The notes: a model not told the origin generated them from the letters alone. DNA of 64,000 nt from Apostichopus japonicus (GCF_037975245.1 NC_092580.1:17992001-18056000), one strand, 5' to 3'; shown: positions 36,683 through 49,869, counted from the stretch's first letter. Made by a program: numbers and translations.

Positions 36683-37120
36683 AAGCCCGCCGCACACTGC
36701 TCGACTGATCACGAACAGCCGATGCAACTCAATCGTCGTGAACTAGATATTCATGATGATCCAACATGGTCACATGCAAAAAGTACGTTCCAGTGATTGG
36801 TTAGATGTTTTAACATTGGGCAATTTGAAGTCGTGAACCGTCGCACGCTGCCGACTGCCGACAATCGGTGGAGATGGGGTGAAGTACATGGTCAGTCCTC
36901 CCGACTGACGAATGCCGACAGTCGGGTGGAAAACGAAGTACATGGCCAGGTCTCCCGACTGAAGCCAACACGACTTAAAGGTGCCAGTCAAACCTTCTTG
37001 ATCAATCATAGTCTTAAACTCACGCACACTGCATGCCGAACATTTTCAGACATTTTCAAGTAACGATGGTCTACTTGAGTCTTGTCGTTATCAGTGGGTC
37101 AGTGTGCGGCGGGCGGGCTT
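36683..37120. mobile_element. MITE with AAGCCCGCCGCACACTG terminal inverted repeats (about 438 bp)
   Basis: The left end AAGCCCGCCGCACACTG is repeated in inverted form at the right end (CAGTGTGCGGCGGGCGGGCTT, with a small insertion). CCGACTG/CAGTCGG motifs repeat inside. Lies in the intron before the transmembrane exon. No clear TSD. Confidence 0.65.
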
Positions 37121-37312
37121 CAGATTATTTGGACTGGAAGACATGTACCGTAGAAGGGTATCTTGTTGTTATCGTAAATCCTGCAACCCTCCCGACCGTA
37201 TGCGGACGGTATAGAGTCCTTGTGCATGCAGTGACACTCTTATTTAGATACTGATGCTATTTTTCGGTACTCCTTATAATATGTGTTATGTGTTCTTTTC
37301 TTTGATAATTAG

Positions 37313-37477
37313 TTATTGTCGAAGAAGAAGAATATGATGATACAGAAGAGCTGCAGTACAACTGGAACCTTATTTGGATTACCTCAGGTGTATCAGGACT
37401 AGTATTAGCCATCATCTTTATCTTATTGTTAGTCTTTCGATGCTACGCAATTAAGGCTGGAGCGAACCACATGACAG
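37313..37477 (+). CDS. IL-17R-like gene, transmembrane exon
   Basis: Acceptor GATAATTAG, donor GTATCA; phase 1 to 1. Encodes an acidic stalk (VEEEEYDDTEE), a single transmembrane helix (LIWITSGVSGLVLAIIFILL) and a positively charged stop-transfer (R, K). Confidence 0.85.
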
Positions 37478-38359
37478 GTATCAGTAGCAGTCATATAAAA
37501 TTAAGCACTTTGTTATATTGAACTAGGCCTATAAGATACGGATAATTCATTATTTTCGTCTTTAAACGTGAGAACTTTTCGAGGATGTGTCAAATATGAT
37601 GAGCTTTAAAATCATATTTCCATAATTATAATTATGGAAATATGATTTTTATTGTTGCCGATGAGACCAATGGCGGAAAGAAACGCAAATTATTGTCACC
37701 ATACACAACCACCCCAAGTTACCCTTCTCCTATTGGGGCGGGGGGGGGGAGGGAGGGTCATACTTCTTGAGAGTGCTGTCGAGCCAATGTAGATTCCATG
37801 TGGATTCGTCAATGCTGTACAAAGACCCAAACCGATTGGTGTTTTTTCACTTTTACATCACCATGTCTACTATAGTAATAACACACGTATTATTTAATTA
37901 ATTTTAGTCAAGCTTTTCAGACTATATCAGGTGCGTATCCAGGGGGGGGGCGTTGGGGGCGCGCGCCCCCCGGGTAAGAAAAAGAGGAGAAAAAAAAGAG
38001 AAGAAAAAAGGAAAAAAGAGGGGAAAAAGAGGAGGAGGAGAGGAAGGAAGGGAAAAGAAAAAGAAGAAAGAGAGAAAAAGGAGAAAAGGAGGGAGTAAAA
38101 GAAAAACGCGAAGACACCGGGAAGAGGAAGAGGAACAGTGACATCATTACAGCGCTGAAGGGTAGCCAGTGACGGATCAATGATTTCGTAAAAGTGTGAC
38201 TCACCCTACCCCTTACACCGACAACTCCATTTTTTGACGTTTCCATGTTCCCATCTCACTAATGATATATATACTATATATGGTCTATCATAACGCGTGT
38301 GTAGAATTGTGCTATGAAACCAACTGTGGCTGGTCTCGAACTCGACCGTGTCGTCGGGG

Positions 38360-38699
38360 AACATGACGCATTTTGGGATGGGGGCGACCGCCCCCCCCCC
38401 ATTCAGCATTTTTTTAAATGATATCGCTAAGTAATTTCAAAATAGAAAGTGCTTAGAGGCAATTTACAAGGCCTGGGAAGTGTCATTTCCAGCGATCTGG
38501 GAGACATTTTCGGCCAAAATTTGCTTGTACGCTTCGCGCTAACAAATGGTCCTGGGTAGTGCCATTTCCAGCGATCTGGGAGGCATTTTCGGCCAAAAAT
38601 TTCTTGTACGCTTCGCGCCAACCAATGGTGGCGCTACGCTTAGATAATTTGCCTACAGGCTTCGCCCCTCCCTTGGCAAATTCCTCGCTACGCGCCTGT
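38360..38699 (-). mobile_element. Damaged copy of the CAGGCGCGTAGCC element
   Basis: The right end CGCTACGCGCCTG (ending 38,699) and adjoining sequence match, inverted, the left end of 24,692-25,009. It holds two tandem copies of the shared module (38.47-38.55 and 38.55-38.65 kb). The left terminus is not clearly resolved. Confidence 0.65.
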
Positions 38700-39046
38700 T
38701 CGAGTTTGTAACGCAAACAGCAGTTATCACATCATATCAGTGAGCATGAAAATGGCGTTCCAGGATGACAAGCGTCAAAACTGTCCGACTTGCCTGAAAA
38801 AAATAACCAAAAATTTTCGCGCGAAGCGCGCGTTCAACGTGTTCATGTCAATATCATATAAGCAAGCATCGGTTATTACATCGCATGCCATCATGTACCG
38901 TACGGTTCGTTAAAATTGCGCAGTATACGGCGGGATGCTAATGTAAACAACGACATGTCTCATGTAGATGTATAAAAAGCACGGAGGTCCAATTATGTCA
39001 AAACTCTCGTTTACATTAGTAATGGCGAATTAGGGGCTGCACCCCC

Positions 39047-39413
39047 GCGTCCATACGGTCAGGGGGGCGGATGCCCCCCTGACGGACTCAAATGGACTGC
39101 TGGCGCCTTTTTCAGCTCTTTACCACTTTTTACTTATTCTAGATTATTGACTTTTTTATTGCGCTCTCATCTACTTATTGACATTTCTCACATTTTGTTG
39201 CTGTAATTTGGCGATGACACCTTATTCTTCGTTTATCTGCAAATTAGCCAGGCCCGGAAAGGGTCATTTCCGGCGATCTAGGGAGTATCTTTATTCAAAA
39301 ATTTTCTGTACGCTACGCGCCAACCAGTGGTGGCGCTCCGCTTAGATAGTGTCGAAAGCGCCCCTACAGACCATTCTCGTCACTCCTGACCAATACCCTT
39401 AGCTCCGCCACTG
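39047..39413 (-). mobile_element. Inverted relative of the 16.3-kb hAT-like MITE
   Basis: Matches 16,320-16,694 in reverse orientation over almost its whole length and ends GCTCCGCCACTG. The left end has lost the CAGTGGCGGA terminus, so the copy is truncated or rearranged. Contains the shared module at 39252-39350. Confidence 0.75.
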
Positions 39414-40412
39414 CCGCCGCGCCTCCTACGCCTATGTGTGTAGTGTTCGGTTTCGGAAATATCTGCTACTTTTTCATTTCCTTCAACCAAGTTTTATAAT
39501 AGCCGTTATAAGAGGTTTTAATATTTGTACACCAATAAATTAACCGTGTCTGAATTTTAGAAAATTTCTGACCAACATTCTGCATCACACTTCCCTCTAC
39601 TCGTGCAATTTTGACCGGTCTGTTAGGGGTTGAAGGAAGTTTTTCTATATTGGTTGTCCATAGATGAAATTTTGTACAACATTATGGGTATGTTTTGAAG
39701 TGAGTTTATTCACGAGAAATGTGAATTTTCAAATTCTGAACAAATATGGGTCTTAAAACCTTGAAAAGTGGGGCTGACGGGTATTGTGGGCCGCGACGTA
39801 GAATCACCTACAAAAGCAAAGACCCACAGGAGATACGATCAGGTCGAACATGATGTGTGCCGGGTTGACAATCTTTAAAAAGGTTATGGATGGAAAAAAA
39901 CTATTAGGAAATACTTAGTTTCTCAGGGAAAAAGTTTACATCTGGTTGGTCATTTCAAGCCCGAGAAGTGCCGTTTCCGGTGATCTGGGGTGTTTCAAAA
40001 CAAGAAATTTTCTTGTACGCTGCGCGCCAACCGATGGTGGCGCTCCGCTTAGATAGTAATTCGCGCCCCCCGGGTTGGTAAATCCTGGATACGCGCCTGT
40101 ATATGGTTTATATTCTAAAACTAGTTTTGTTTTTATGAATGCCCATGTAAGTAAAAGTAAAATATATTTGTATTAGTGAGCAACTCGGATGAAACCTTGT
40201 CTTGGCAGTAAAAGTAATGAACATTTATTTTAGTCATTTTTTATAACATTTATTCTGTTGTTTTCTCAGTGACTATTCAGTCACAATGTGTTACTAATAC
40301 TGAAGACCAATAACAACATCATCAAAAGCTTTAAAACAAATATTAAAGAATTGCTTTCAGCAGTTGATTAAATCATGTTATTCTTCAGCGGTGATATTCA
40401 TTCTCTTTGCAG

Positions 40413-41056
40413 ATTGCAATGAAATCTCTACAGTCAGACTGATTTGCAACTCCAATACACATCTGCAGGAATTTGCTTTTAAGCTGAGTATCAATTTGGA
40501 AAACCTAGTCGGGTGCCCAGTGGAGGTACTAACTTTGACAGATCCGTCAGATCTGCAGTCTTGGGAATCGGATGCTATCAACCCGCGAAAGAACTGTTTT
40601 ATTATGGACAATGGTTTATCAATTCTTCATTTCAAGGAACCTTATAACGGTGAAATCACTGACGACATTGTACGTACAGCCGTGGAGAAGCTTCCAGAAG
40701 CCTCTGTCGATTCCACGATATTAATACAGTTTGATTTTGGGGATATGTTTAATCCCTGTTATCAGGAATATACTACCTACAAATTACCTAGTGAGTGGAA
40801 ACAGTTTTTGAAAGAGTTGAATCCGGCTGCGGATTTAACTTTGGTGGGGGATGAAGATGCACTGTTACCATCCTACCAATCAATACGTAATGTCATACAA
40901 GAGAATCTTTGCTATAAAAGTGTAAAGAAGTGGATGCTATCCTCGGAATACGATCATGAAGAAAGTGTAGCGAGCGTTTGTAATTTCTCAACGGTCACCA
41001 GTTTAGATGATGAGGAGGTTAATGGTGTTGTAACATCGTACCATACCGTTATATAG
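40413..41056 (+). CDS. IL-17R-like gene, terminal exon: SEFIR-like cytoplasmic domain and stop
   Basis: Acceptor CTCTTTGCAG at 40403-40412; phase 1 in. A single 644-bp exon encodes 214 residues to a TAG at 41054. The first two thirds follow SEFIR order; the tail is acidic (DDEEVNG) with many Tyr and Ser. The box-1 aspartate and box-2 residues typical of vertebrate IL-17R are replaced (VRLICNSNTH), so signalling may be altered. Confidence 0.82.
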
Positions 41057-41149
41057 TGAAACATTGGTCGGTATATAGGCTATTATTGCCCTACTCCTGT
41101 TCATCCACCCTTGTGCACGCATCTGTGAGAATTTTTGCCGATCTTTTTT

Positions 41150-41155
41150 ATTAAA
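41150..41155 (+). terminator. Possible polyadenylation signal ATTAAA
   Basis: ATTAAA sits 94 bp after the receptor stop codon and is followed within 45 bp by TTTGAGTTATTGTTTGTT, a GT/T-rich stretch. It is the first plausible signal in the 3' UTR; its use is inferred. Confidence 0.35.
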
Positions 41156-41159
41156 ACAG

Positions 41160-42480
41160 TTCAGACAATAATTGCAGAGTTTGAGTTATTGTTTGTTATG
41201 TACATATTACATCATGTTTCCGACGAGATTGGGGTAGGCCTACTTATAATGAGTCATCATAGGTCATCATAGTTCATCACCATGAAGGAGGACAAGGATC
41301 ACGGTCTTCGATTTTCCTCGACCTATGAAAGCTGCTCGACTGCGCATGACCTGTTTGTGAATTAGCGCCAATTACATGGTACTGCGCCAAGGCAGGAGCG
41401 TCGATATGATCGACGCTAGACCTTTATCAGGCTCATAATGACTCGCGTATGTCATAAAGCTAGCTCAAACAGTGTGCTATGAGATTAGTAGTTATAAGTG
41501 TTTTATTATCATCTGCTCAGCACCCTCCCCCCTCCCCCTCCCCACGCCCGATTGAAAATAGAACTTTTCAACTGGGTTGAAATAAGAATTACGGATTTCA
41601 TTTATAGTGTAAATAAACTGACGAACTGCACCCATATACCGATGAGGCTATCAGATAAGCATTTTGAGTTAAGATTAAAGTTGCTGAATGTTAAGTAGCC
41701 TATATTGTGGTCTACTTCAGACAGGTGAAAGAGCTACAAGATGTATGTATATGTATATATATACAAGATATATTTCATGCACTTGCATTTTTTCATCTGC
41801 AACTTCTGTAGAAAACATTCACTATATAAGATGGCAGTCATGCATATTACATCAAGTTCCAGTACTTTATATGTTGTATTTTACGTACAGGCAATATAAC
41901 AATATATGTAAATTATGTTATGCATTCAGTTTTGTTAGCAATGTCACTCAGGAAAGTTTTTAAGTGTTTTTGAGATAGGCCTAATTATAAACTTTCGTAG
42001 GAGTTTTCGAGACAGATATACATGACGCTAAGCCCGGATGCTAAGATGCTGTCATGTTGTTGTTATAGTAGTCATTATACCTCAAGTTCTAGTTTAGTTA
42101 TGTACATATGTTCACAGAATATTTTATTTATGATTAGGTTAACTGAGGCCAAGTATCTTTATATTATATATAGGTTTTTTTTACGTTTCCGATAAAGTGA
42201 TTGTGCTCAGATACCCGACAGTCGTGATACTGTATATGTGTGCATATTGTATCACAAGATGATTTTATTATCGTGTGCAAAGTTTAAATATGCTTTCAGT
42301 TTTTGTTTCAGTTTTTCAATTTTATTAATCATGATAAAGACCCTATATGTAACACCCGGATGTTGAATAGATAAATCTTTCAAGTCTAATTAATCACTGA
42401 TCAGATGTGACTTATTTATGACTGACATATTACATCAGGGACCAAACAGAAGAAACTTGCAGATTTCTAGATATGAATCC
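41160..42480. other. Intergenic between receptor and muskelin, first part
   Basis: AT-rich, with C-rich patch near 41,525. No motif-bearing frame. Confidence 0.35.
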
Positions 42481-42672
42481 GTCCCTACATCCAGTCGGAG
42501 CTTCGCCCCTGGACTCCACCAGGGGCCCTAAGACGGGCCCCGGGACCCCACCCGATTCAATTGGGATTTACGCCCCTGCACTAAAGTACACCTGAAGTAA
42601 ACCGACGTAGATTCATTACTTAAGTTATCATATTAAATGTATTGTTCCTTACAAACGTGCTAAGCCTATTCA

Positions 42673-43020
42673 AGGGCGTAGGAACGGGGGGGCTGGGGGG
42701 CGCCAGCCCCCCAGTGAAAAATGTGGAGGGGCGGAAGTATCATTCCGCCCCCCCCCCCCGCTTCGCAAGTCAGAAAACCCCTTTTTCATTTCCAAATGAG
42801 AAAAAAAATCTCATTTGGAGCCCCAAATTGCATCTAAGGCCAGGTGAAAATACAAAATTAAGTTTACAAAATGGAGTGGGTGTTGAAGTGTGCTATATTG
42901 CACCAAATTGCATCTGAGGCCACCTGGAAAAGCAAAAAATTCCAAAGGGGAGGGGGACTCTCCCAGGCCGACCATCAATCTTCAGCCCCTCCCACTCAAA
43001 AGTACCTTCCTACGCCACTG
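42673..43020. mobile_element. Degenerate TIR element with GGCGTAGGAA ends
   Basis: Left end CAAGGGCGTAGGAACG and right end CTTCCTACGCCACTG are imperfect inverted repeats with G/C-run subtermini. A CCAAATTGCATCT.AGGCCA phrase is repeated twice inside. No clean TSD. Confidence 0.6.
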
Positions 43021-43199
43021 TGTATATTAGTTCCAAGACTGTGAAACGAATAGCACAGCTAATACGAGCGCCGAACAGTTCAAAATTCAAGCTCAGATTG
43101 AATAAGTACTAAAAGTTGGTATGAAATAGACAAAAAAAGAGAGGAAATTTCACAATAATGTTATCACTGTTAAAAGTATGGTTTTAGAGTCAAGACATA

Positions 43200-43522
43200 G
43201 TTTCGAATGAGGTGTAACAGAAGTGTTAGACACTTCCATCGATCCCAGAAAATAAGCACACAGCTTGTTACCGTCGGTAATTAGCCACTAGTGTACAGTC
43301 AATACATGCAGCTACGGTCAATGCCCACAGCACAGGGTACATAGCAGCTACGGTCAATGCCCACAGCACAGGGTACATAGCAGCGATGGACATCTCAGGT
43401 CCACATAAAAGATAACAAGGTATCACGTTTCACTTATCACGCATACTGTCTGCATTTTGTAGCGACTAGAAGAAAACGTCACTTGCAAGCAACGGAAAGT
43501 TGTGGGCGAGTCTTCATTGCCT
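43200..43522. mobile_element. TTAA-type MITE, copy D (left end lost)
   Basis: Homologous to copies A-C from TTTCGAATGAGG onward. The right end GAGTCTTCATTGCC abuts TTAA (43523-43526). The left terminus is missing. A 36-bp segment is exactly duplicated in tandem (43308-43343 and 43344-43379). Confidence 0.75.
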
Positions 43523-43912
43523 TTAAGTGTAGAAAACATCAGGATTGACATATATTTAAAGCCACCATCAAGCACCCGATGAAAAAACCTTATAATGGCT
43601 TATGCTGCTGATTTGGGGGGGGGGTGAGGGGTGGGGGTGCTTGTTTTTGGTACTTATTTGCCTGGAAACGCAATCATTTTAAATGCAATTTTCGGCCTAA
43701 TATTGTGCAACATCTAACTTTGTGGGCAACGAATTTATAAACTAAAGGTATGCAATATCTAGTCAGTTTATAAACCATATTGTATAGTAATAATTATTCT
43801 TGCATGAATATAATGTTGGGCTCATCAGTAGGCCAACGTTTGACCACTCCCAGAATTTGAGACCCGAATCCTTACAGACATTTCAAGGGTGTGCTAGTTA
43901 CTTAAGTTGGTT

Positions 43913-43913
<1 letters not shown>

Positions 43914-43959
<46 letters not shown>
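43914..43959. repeat. (ATT)n microsatellite
   Basis: About 15 uninterrupted ATT units followed by a G-rich run. Confidence 0.95.
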
Positions 43960-46318
43960 TGGGGCGGGGTGGGTGGGGAGGCTTCTTCAAGTTGATTTGG
44001 AATTAAACTACGGTTGCGACGATCAATATACCACACCATTCAGCATCACTGTTGCAAACACAGTTTCGTCTGGTTTTATTTCAATGGTTTGATGTCATAA
44101 TAGCTTACAAGAATATTAAGCCTTAGAAACACTGCTTTCCCTTCTCGTATATCTGCCAAAACTCCCCGAAAAAAAAACGGCTTTAGAATTGGCTTGTCTC
44201 TTTAGCGTTCCTCAGGGGGATCATGTTGCACATGTTGCAATGCACGTAAGCTCCAACCTACGTAGATGTGCTATCGTTGATGACGTAATTTTTGAAGGAG
44301 GGAATTTGATTTGCAGCCAAGAGAAAATCATATAACTGACAGAACCGAAGTAGCCCTATTGCACTACGTAACACACCAAAATAATCGTTTGCAAGGTTTG
44401 TGGCGTCTTCGAAGTTTTGTTGTTGTTACGCTTTTGACCGTCCATATCAGCCAGACGTTGATATTAGCTAGCCCATATCAGGAAGTAAACTTTGCCCAAA
44501 AAACAAGAAATACCTGGCCGTGTGTTGCCCACACACGGTTGTTCGGTTAACGTAGAATCTAGCCTAACGATATAATGCTGTGGGGCCTAGGTATAAAACG
44601 AACCTAGAGCTAAGCCTAACCGAAACCACAACTTGCAGTGCACTTGCTGCACTGAAATGGACTGTTGTTTTTGTTGATTTTCATATCATTACTAGGTCTG
44701 AAAAAGGACAGGCCTAGGCTAGTAGATATTGATATAGGCTAGCCTAACGAAAGTTAGGCCTAAGCTACACCCTGCCCTAATTTCTCCTACATTGCAGTAG
44801 CTCAGGCCTAGCACTACAGGATAAGTAGTGCAAGGACATAGTAACTCGCCATGTAAATTTCTTCTTTATTCAAACTCTCAGTGAATCGAGAAGAGATATA
44901 CTTACCACCAAACAAAAGAAATGATACCTATAACATTTCATGAATTTTATTACTCCACAGAAAAACAAAATCACAGCTCGATTGATGTCAGAATTACAAG
45001 TTACACAAGCAGCTGTATGATGGTCCAACACATTAAACAATTCAATAAACATTCAATGTCACAAACCAGAAACTGACTGCCTGTTTCTTGTGATTAACAC
45101 TATGTATGACAAAATGACTGGAAATAATAGGTGGTATTGCATATAATTCAGATATTGTACATATAGCATGGTGGGCTCATAATTGTCGCACTTAAGGATT
45201 TGATCAACGATATCTATCAAGGAAAAATCCAAATCACTCGACTGTATGTGTTTTTCATATGTGTAGTTCCTCAGAAATGTTATGATCTCAAAATATTTAA
45301 GGTTCTGTGCTTATGCACCGTACAATTGAGCAGAATTTGACCACAAAATGTCTGTCGTGTCAAGTTCTTTCATACCCCTAAATTGACACATTCGTTGTAG
45401 GCCTAGAACTAACTGTAGTGTAGGCCTTAGTATACATCCATTGACTTTAGATGCTGTTTGCTATGCTCTGAGCCTCTAAGCTCAGACTGGTCAGGTTCCA
45501 GAGAGCAGTGTTATCATATTGAGGTAATGTTGGTTATTTTTAGGAAGTAAGATTTCCAAATGACCAAAAAATGTGCAAAACTGGTGGGAGGGTGTTAATA
45601 GCGAAAAAAATACCACAATTTGGTAAGCAAATAGCTGAAATGTATTCAAACTCATGAAATATGTCATTCTGCTTGACTGCAAAAAGTTTAGGTGGCCTGC
45701 TGTATCGTTGCTAGTAATAATTGAAGGTGCGTCAATTACGGGGGTGCGTCAATTATGAAGCCTTTACTATAATCAAACACACTTCTTTATCATGTGAAGG
45801 CTGAACTAGGCTAAGCCCCTGTATCACTGATGCAAATCAGGTTGGGCGTACACAGAATGTGGTTACTCACCCACACTCTTAAATTCTACATGCCAAAATG
45901 CAAAATTTAGCCGCCACTATTGACGCTATGTTTAACTTCTCGATACCTACACAGTACTGACTGCAGTGAAGTGCAAATCTGCAGTACAACATCAACACTT
46001 TTTAACTTAGGTTAGGCGTAAACATGTTGCTTTGTAATGCACGTTAAAAAATGATATTTCTGTATTACTGACGTTTGACTAGTTAGCCCATAATTCATTT
46101 GCCAAAATTTTGAGCATAGTGAATTTTCTATTTACCAAAGCTTAAGTTCTACTTGCTACTGGCAAGTTGGGGAGTGTATTTGTTGTGACCTGGTTGTCTG
46201 GTTTATAAAACTTTCATAAAACACTGAGAAGTAAACACTGAGATTGTTAACACAATTTCCAATTGTTCTAAAGTTTGCTGGCACTAAATTGTTCTCATTT
46301 TCATTCTTTTATTTTCAG
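43960..46318. other. Upstream region of muskelin
   Basis: No coding exon is recognised. The coding exon of muskelin begins after a splice acceptor at 46,318, so an untranslated first exon and promoter should lie in this stretch. A CRE/ATF-like TGACGTAA occurs at 44281-44288 in a less AT-rich patch (44.2-44.6 kb), a possible promoter area; this is only suggestive. Confidence 0.35.
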
Positions 46319-46337
46319 GTTGAAGCTACTATGTAGC

Positions 46338-46468
46338 ATGGCAGAGTTTTCAACATCTATGCCAGGTAGTAACTGTCCAACAACGAGCATTCCCTCCTTG
46401 GGAAACTCTGAGAAGTTGCAGTATACCATTCATAAATGTTCAAGTTTTTCAGCTAATTATGTTCCTGA
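46338..46468 (+). CDS. mkln1: Muskelin exon 1 (coding), residues 1-44
   Basis: The exon begins at 46319 after acceptor TATTTTCAG, with 19 nt of 5' UTR; an in-frame ATG at 46338 starts MAEFSTSMPG. Ends CCTGA before GTGAGTAAG. LQYTIHKCSSFSANYVPE matches the muskelin N-terminus. A stop (TAG at 46334) lies just upstream. Confidence 0.93.
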
Positions 46469-46832
46469 GTGAGTAAGACTTGTCAAATGTTATTATCAAG
46501 CAAATCATTTTGCTTACAGTGGATGTGCACAGTGTCTATGGTTGACATAATGTTCAGACCAAGAACAGTTCTTCTTGCTACTCATAACAAAAACACTGCA
46601 TGTTACTGGGTTTGGTTCTTGTAGGAATCAGAAAGAATAGTTACTTGTAGTTTACCTTCAGTAGATTTGAAAACAGTCATGGTGTAAAGAGTGGACCTGT
46701 CTTGAAACCAAAATTTAAATATGGAAATCAAATGACAGACTGCCTGTAATATCAACTGATTATGTTCTTAGGTAGTGCATAACACCACCTGTAGGATGGC
46801 TTGTGTAGATGCATATTTGTTCAAATTAATGA

Positions 46833-47048
<216 letters not shown>

Positions 47049-47559
47049 TGATTGTGATTAAGGCACCTTGATGAAGTTTTTCCGTGTAATCAGAGTACCA
47101 TTACAAGAGTTGAACACTTCAATGGTGGAGATTTTGCTTCCTTCATTGCATTATGAACACTGAAATTATGATGCAATCGAAAGGATAGGTCGTTATAAGA
47201 TAAACAATATTCCTTTAGTTTGTCAAAATTTTATCTTGCAAAAGAATAGTGCGGCAGAATATTATCACGTTATGTTGTTTCGATTGTCATGAGAGTGTTA
47301 CAGTGCACATTATGCTGAAAAAGAAACAATACTTGCTGAGGTGTTACAAGGTTCATCAAATTATTATAATACTAATCAGGCAGTTATCTTTACGATGACT
47401 AAGCAACCACGAATGTGGGAGAAGCCTGCAAGGGCTTATGGATTACAAGTTTCACGTCGGGTGGCTTCCAATGCAACATTTTATCTCGAATTTAGAATCT
47501 TTTCAATTGAGAACGTCATTTCAAATGGGAAAACTGTAGATTGGTCTTGGATTCAACCC

Positions 47560-47685
47560 CACTTTACTATGACCCAATCAGTGGTCGAACCACGAACCTC
47601 CCAATTGCTAAGCCCCAATACTTCAAATGCCACCGCCTTTATCCACTCGGGCCCTCGGCCACAGCACGGCTTTGCTTCGCTAAAA
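47560..47685 (-). mobile_element. tRNA-Ser/Leu-like SINE head in muskelin intron 2
   Basis: The minus strand reads a tRNA-like GTGGCCGAG...GTGGATAAAGGCGG, a long variable arm and GGTTCGACCAC (B box at about 47,583-47,593). A T-rich body extends left to about 47,350. The mismatched acceptor stem suggests a SINE rather than a gene. Confidence 0.5.
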
Positions 47686-48041
47686 TAGAACGCAATTTAC
47701 ATGAGTAAATAATGTGTATGGAATACATTACCATGACCTTAAAAAATTTCAGTGCTCATGTCAACTAACTATATCTTGAGAGTAATATACCTTTCTTGAA
47801 ATATTCCCATACATATATATTTGTGCATTATCGTAATGTTGTCTTAATTTTAAACATAACGTGAGTTCATGAGTTGATTCATGTCGTCCAAGTGTCTCTA
47901 GTAATGATAATTTGAATACATCTAGGTTGCTATTGGTGATATGCAGATGACAATCCAATCAAATGAATCAACTATTCGTGTCTGTGGTAGTTTGTTGTGG
48001 CAATGTTCTTTATATTCAGTCATTCATTTATTATTCCACAG

Positions 48042-48184
48042 CACATCACATTGAAACTTGAAAAGTTGTCAATAGTGGAGAGCATCACATTTGGAAAATA
48101 TGAGAAGACACATGTATGCAACCTTCAGAAATTCCAAATATTAGGAGGTTTATCGGAGGGTAAGATGGTGGATCTCTTGAACAG
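48042..48184 (+). CDS. mkln1: Muskelin exon 3, residues 68-115
   Basis: Acceptor TTCCACAG, donor GTTTGT. Contains ITFGKYEKTHVCNLQKF, the most conserved discoidin-like strand pair. Confidence 0.95.
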
Positions 48185-48613
48185 GTTTGTGAAAAAATAT
48201 TTATGCATTGTATTGAGAGGTAGAAGCAAATAGTTACATTTGTTATGGTAAATTCAGAATCTTTGGAGTAAATGTTATGTTTACCCCACCCCTCTCTCTA
48301 GGGTACTCTATGCTAACTGTAGTGCTGAAATAGTATGAACATTGCATATTATGTGTATTCTGAATCTTTTGAGTAAATGTTATGTTTACCCCACCCCTCT
48401 CTCAAGAATACTGTATGCTTACTGTAGTGCTGAAGTAGTATACATGTGCATAGTATGTGCATATATATATATATATATGTGTATTTCATCCATTTCAACA
48501 CTTTTTTTCCCCTTCCCTCTTTTTTTAGTAGACTACAGTATTTACCATATATGTTATTGGCTTTTATTCTTCTATCTCGTCAATTGTCTTTTTCTTTTTC
48601 TGCTTTTTTGCAG

Positions 48614-48702
48614 TGGACTACAAAATAGCCATGAGGCTGAGGAGTTTCCCCTGACATATATGGTAGAAGGTTGTCCAGTTCCTTGTCTGTACATTAAAAT
48701 AG
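48614..48702 (+). CDS. mkln1: Muskelin exon 4, residues 115-145
   Basis: Acceptor TTTTGCAG, donor GTTAGT. Encodes SGLQNSHEAEEF... and VPCLYIKI, completing the discoidin-like domain core. The following intron is the longest seen (48,703-53,287). Confidence 0.94.
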
Positions 48703-49869
48703 GTTAGTTTCACTTTGTTTTACTTCATAAACCATATTTACCAACATCGAGTGTCATGATTGTGAATTGTGCCCTAAATATGTTAAACCTTTTTGCAGAA
48801 ATTCTGCATTTATCACATACTGTAAGTTGAAAACTTGTTGTAATTAAAGAGTTGACTTCCTTTAACAAACACTGGTTTTCTGAGTTTGGCACAAGATTTA
48901 GTAGAATAAACAACATTCATCTCCAAGGTTAGCTTAACATGAAACAAAAACTCCCAAAAAAACTTGTTTAAAATTGCAGGTCCAAACCAATATTAACACT
49001 GTTACAGTAGAGCACTATATATGGTTTCAATGATATTTATGCAATTTTTATATTTCTGCATATTTCCCAAGTCCAGTGCACTGTAGATTCAACAGTGTTC
49101 TTTTGTCTGTCTGTCTGTGTAGATTTCTGTGATACAACACTCATTTAAATGTGCCTCGCCTCGGTGGTCCCATCTTATGTTTGGTAATCTTTCCAACACA
49201 ATATCGCCTGGAATAACTTGCCTTATATACTATTTCTACACTTTCTGTCATTAATAGTGAGAGATGATATCTTGTCTCAGGCTAACAGAATTAACAATTT
49301 TCTTTGAACAATTTTCCTGGAGTCCTTTCGTTACATCTACAGCTCTATCGAAGTTTTTAATGTTTTATTGAAGTTATATAATGGAATGGGACTTCTCCAT
49401 CACATTTTTAATGTACGAGTTCTACTATTGCTTGGGAATTACACCTTGGTAGAGTGGTTAAAAGAATTAATTGCCAGAAAATTAGACTAATGATATATTG
49501 GAAATGTTGATCAGCGGGACAATACATGTAGCATTTTGAAGGTGTGGTTAGAGTATTTTCATTTTCTGTATGGTATTATTGTTACATAGTAGTGAGAGTG
49601 TTTCTGGTTTCACTTTCCTTTGGGCTCCATTGGAATTAATTGTTCATGGTTGTATTTGTGTGGTCAATGTAATAGGTATGGCACTTAGTTGTATCTTCAC
49701 ACTAGCATCTACCTGTGATGATCCTGTTTCTGTGATACAGTAGTTTGTTAAATAGTTAACTTGGTGATTTTTGCAGTCTCCTTTTGAACCATAATTTTAG
49801 ACTTGTCAACCCTGGACACTGGTCTATGGCAATGATGGCCATGTGTGATACTGTTAAAATATAAGCATT

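Larger units (their letters stand above)
37928..40099. mobile_element. TIR element with 5-bp TSD (2,172 bp) and nested elements, in the last receptor intron
   Basis: Left end CAGGTGCGTATCCAGG, right end CCTGGATACGCGCCTG. 5-bp duplication TATAT at 37923-37927 and 40100-40104. Same end type as 19,090-20,440. It contains two other elements (38.36-38.70 and 39.05-39.41 kb) and its own shared module at 39962-40056. A purine-rich tract (GGAAAAAGAGG type) fills 37,975-38,130. Confidence 0.78.

Noticed and set aside
37917-38246. 109-codon minus-strand frame rich in Ser, Phe and Leu
   Set aside because: It is the translation of a purine-rich low-complexity tract inside a transposon.
47341-47688. 115-codon frame in muskelin intron 2
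   Set aside because: It covers the SINE with tRNA-like head on the other strand; muskelin exons 2 and 3 join perfectly without it.
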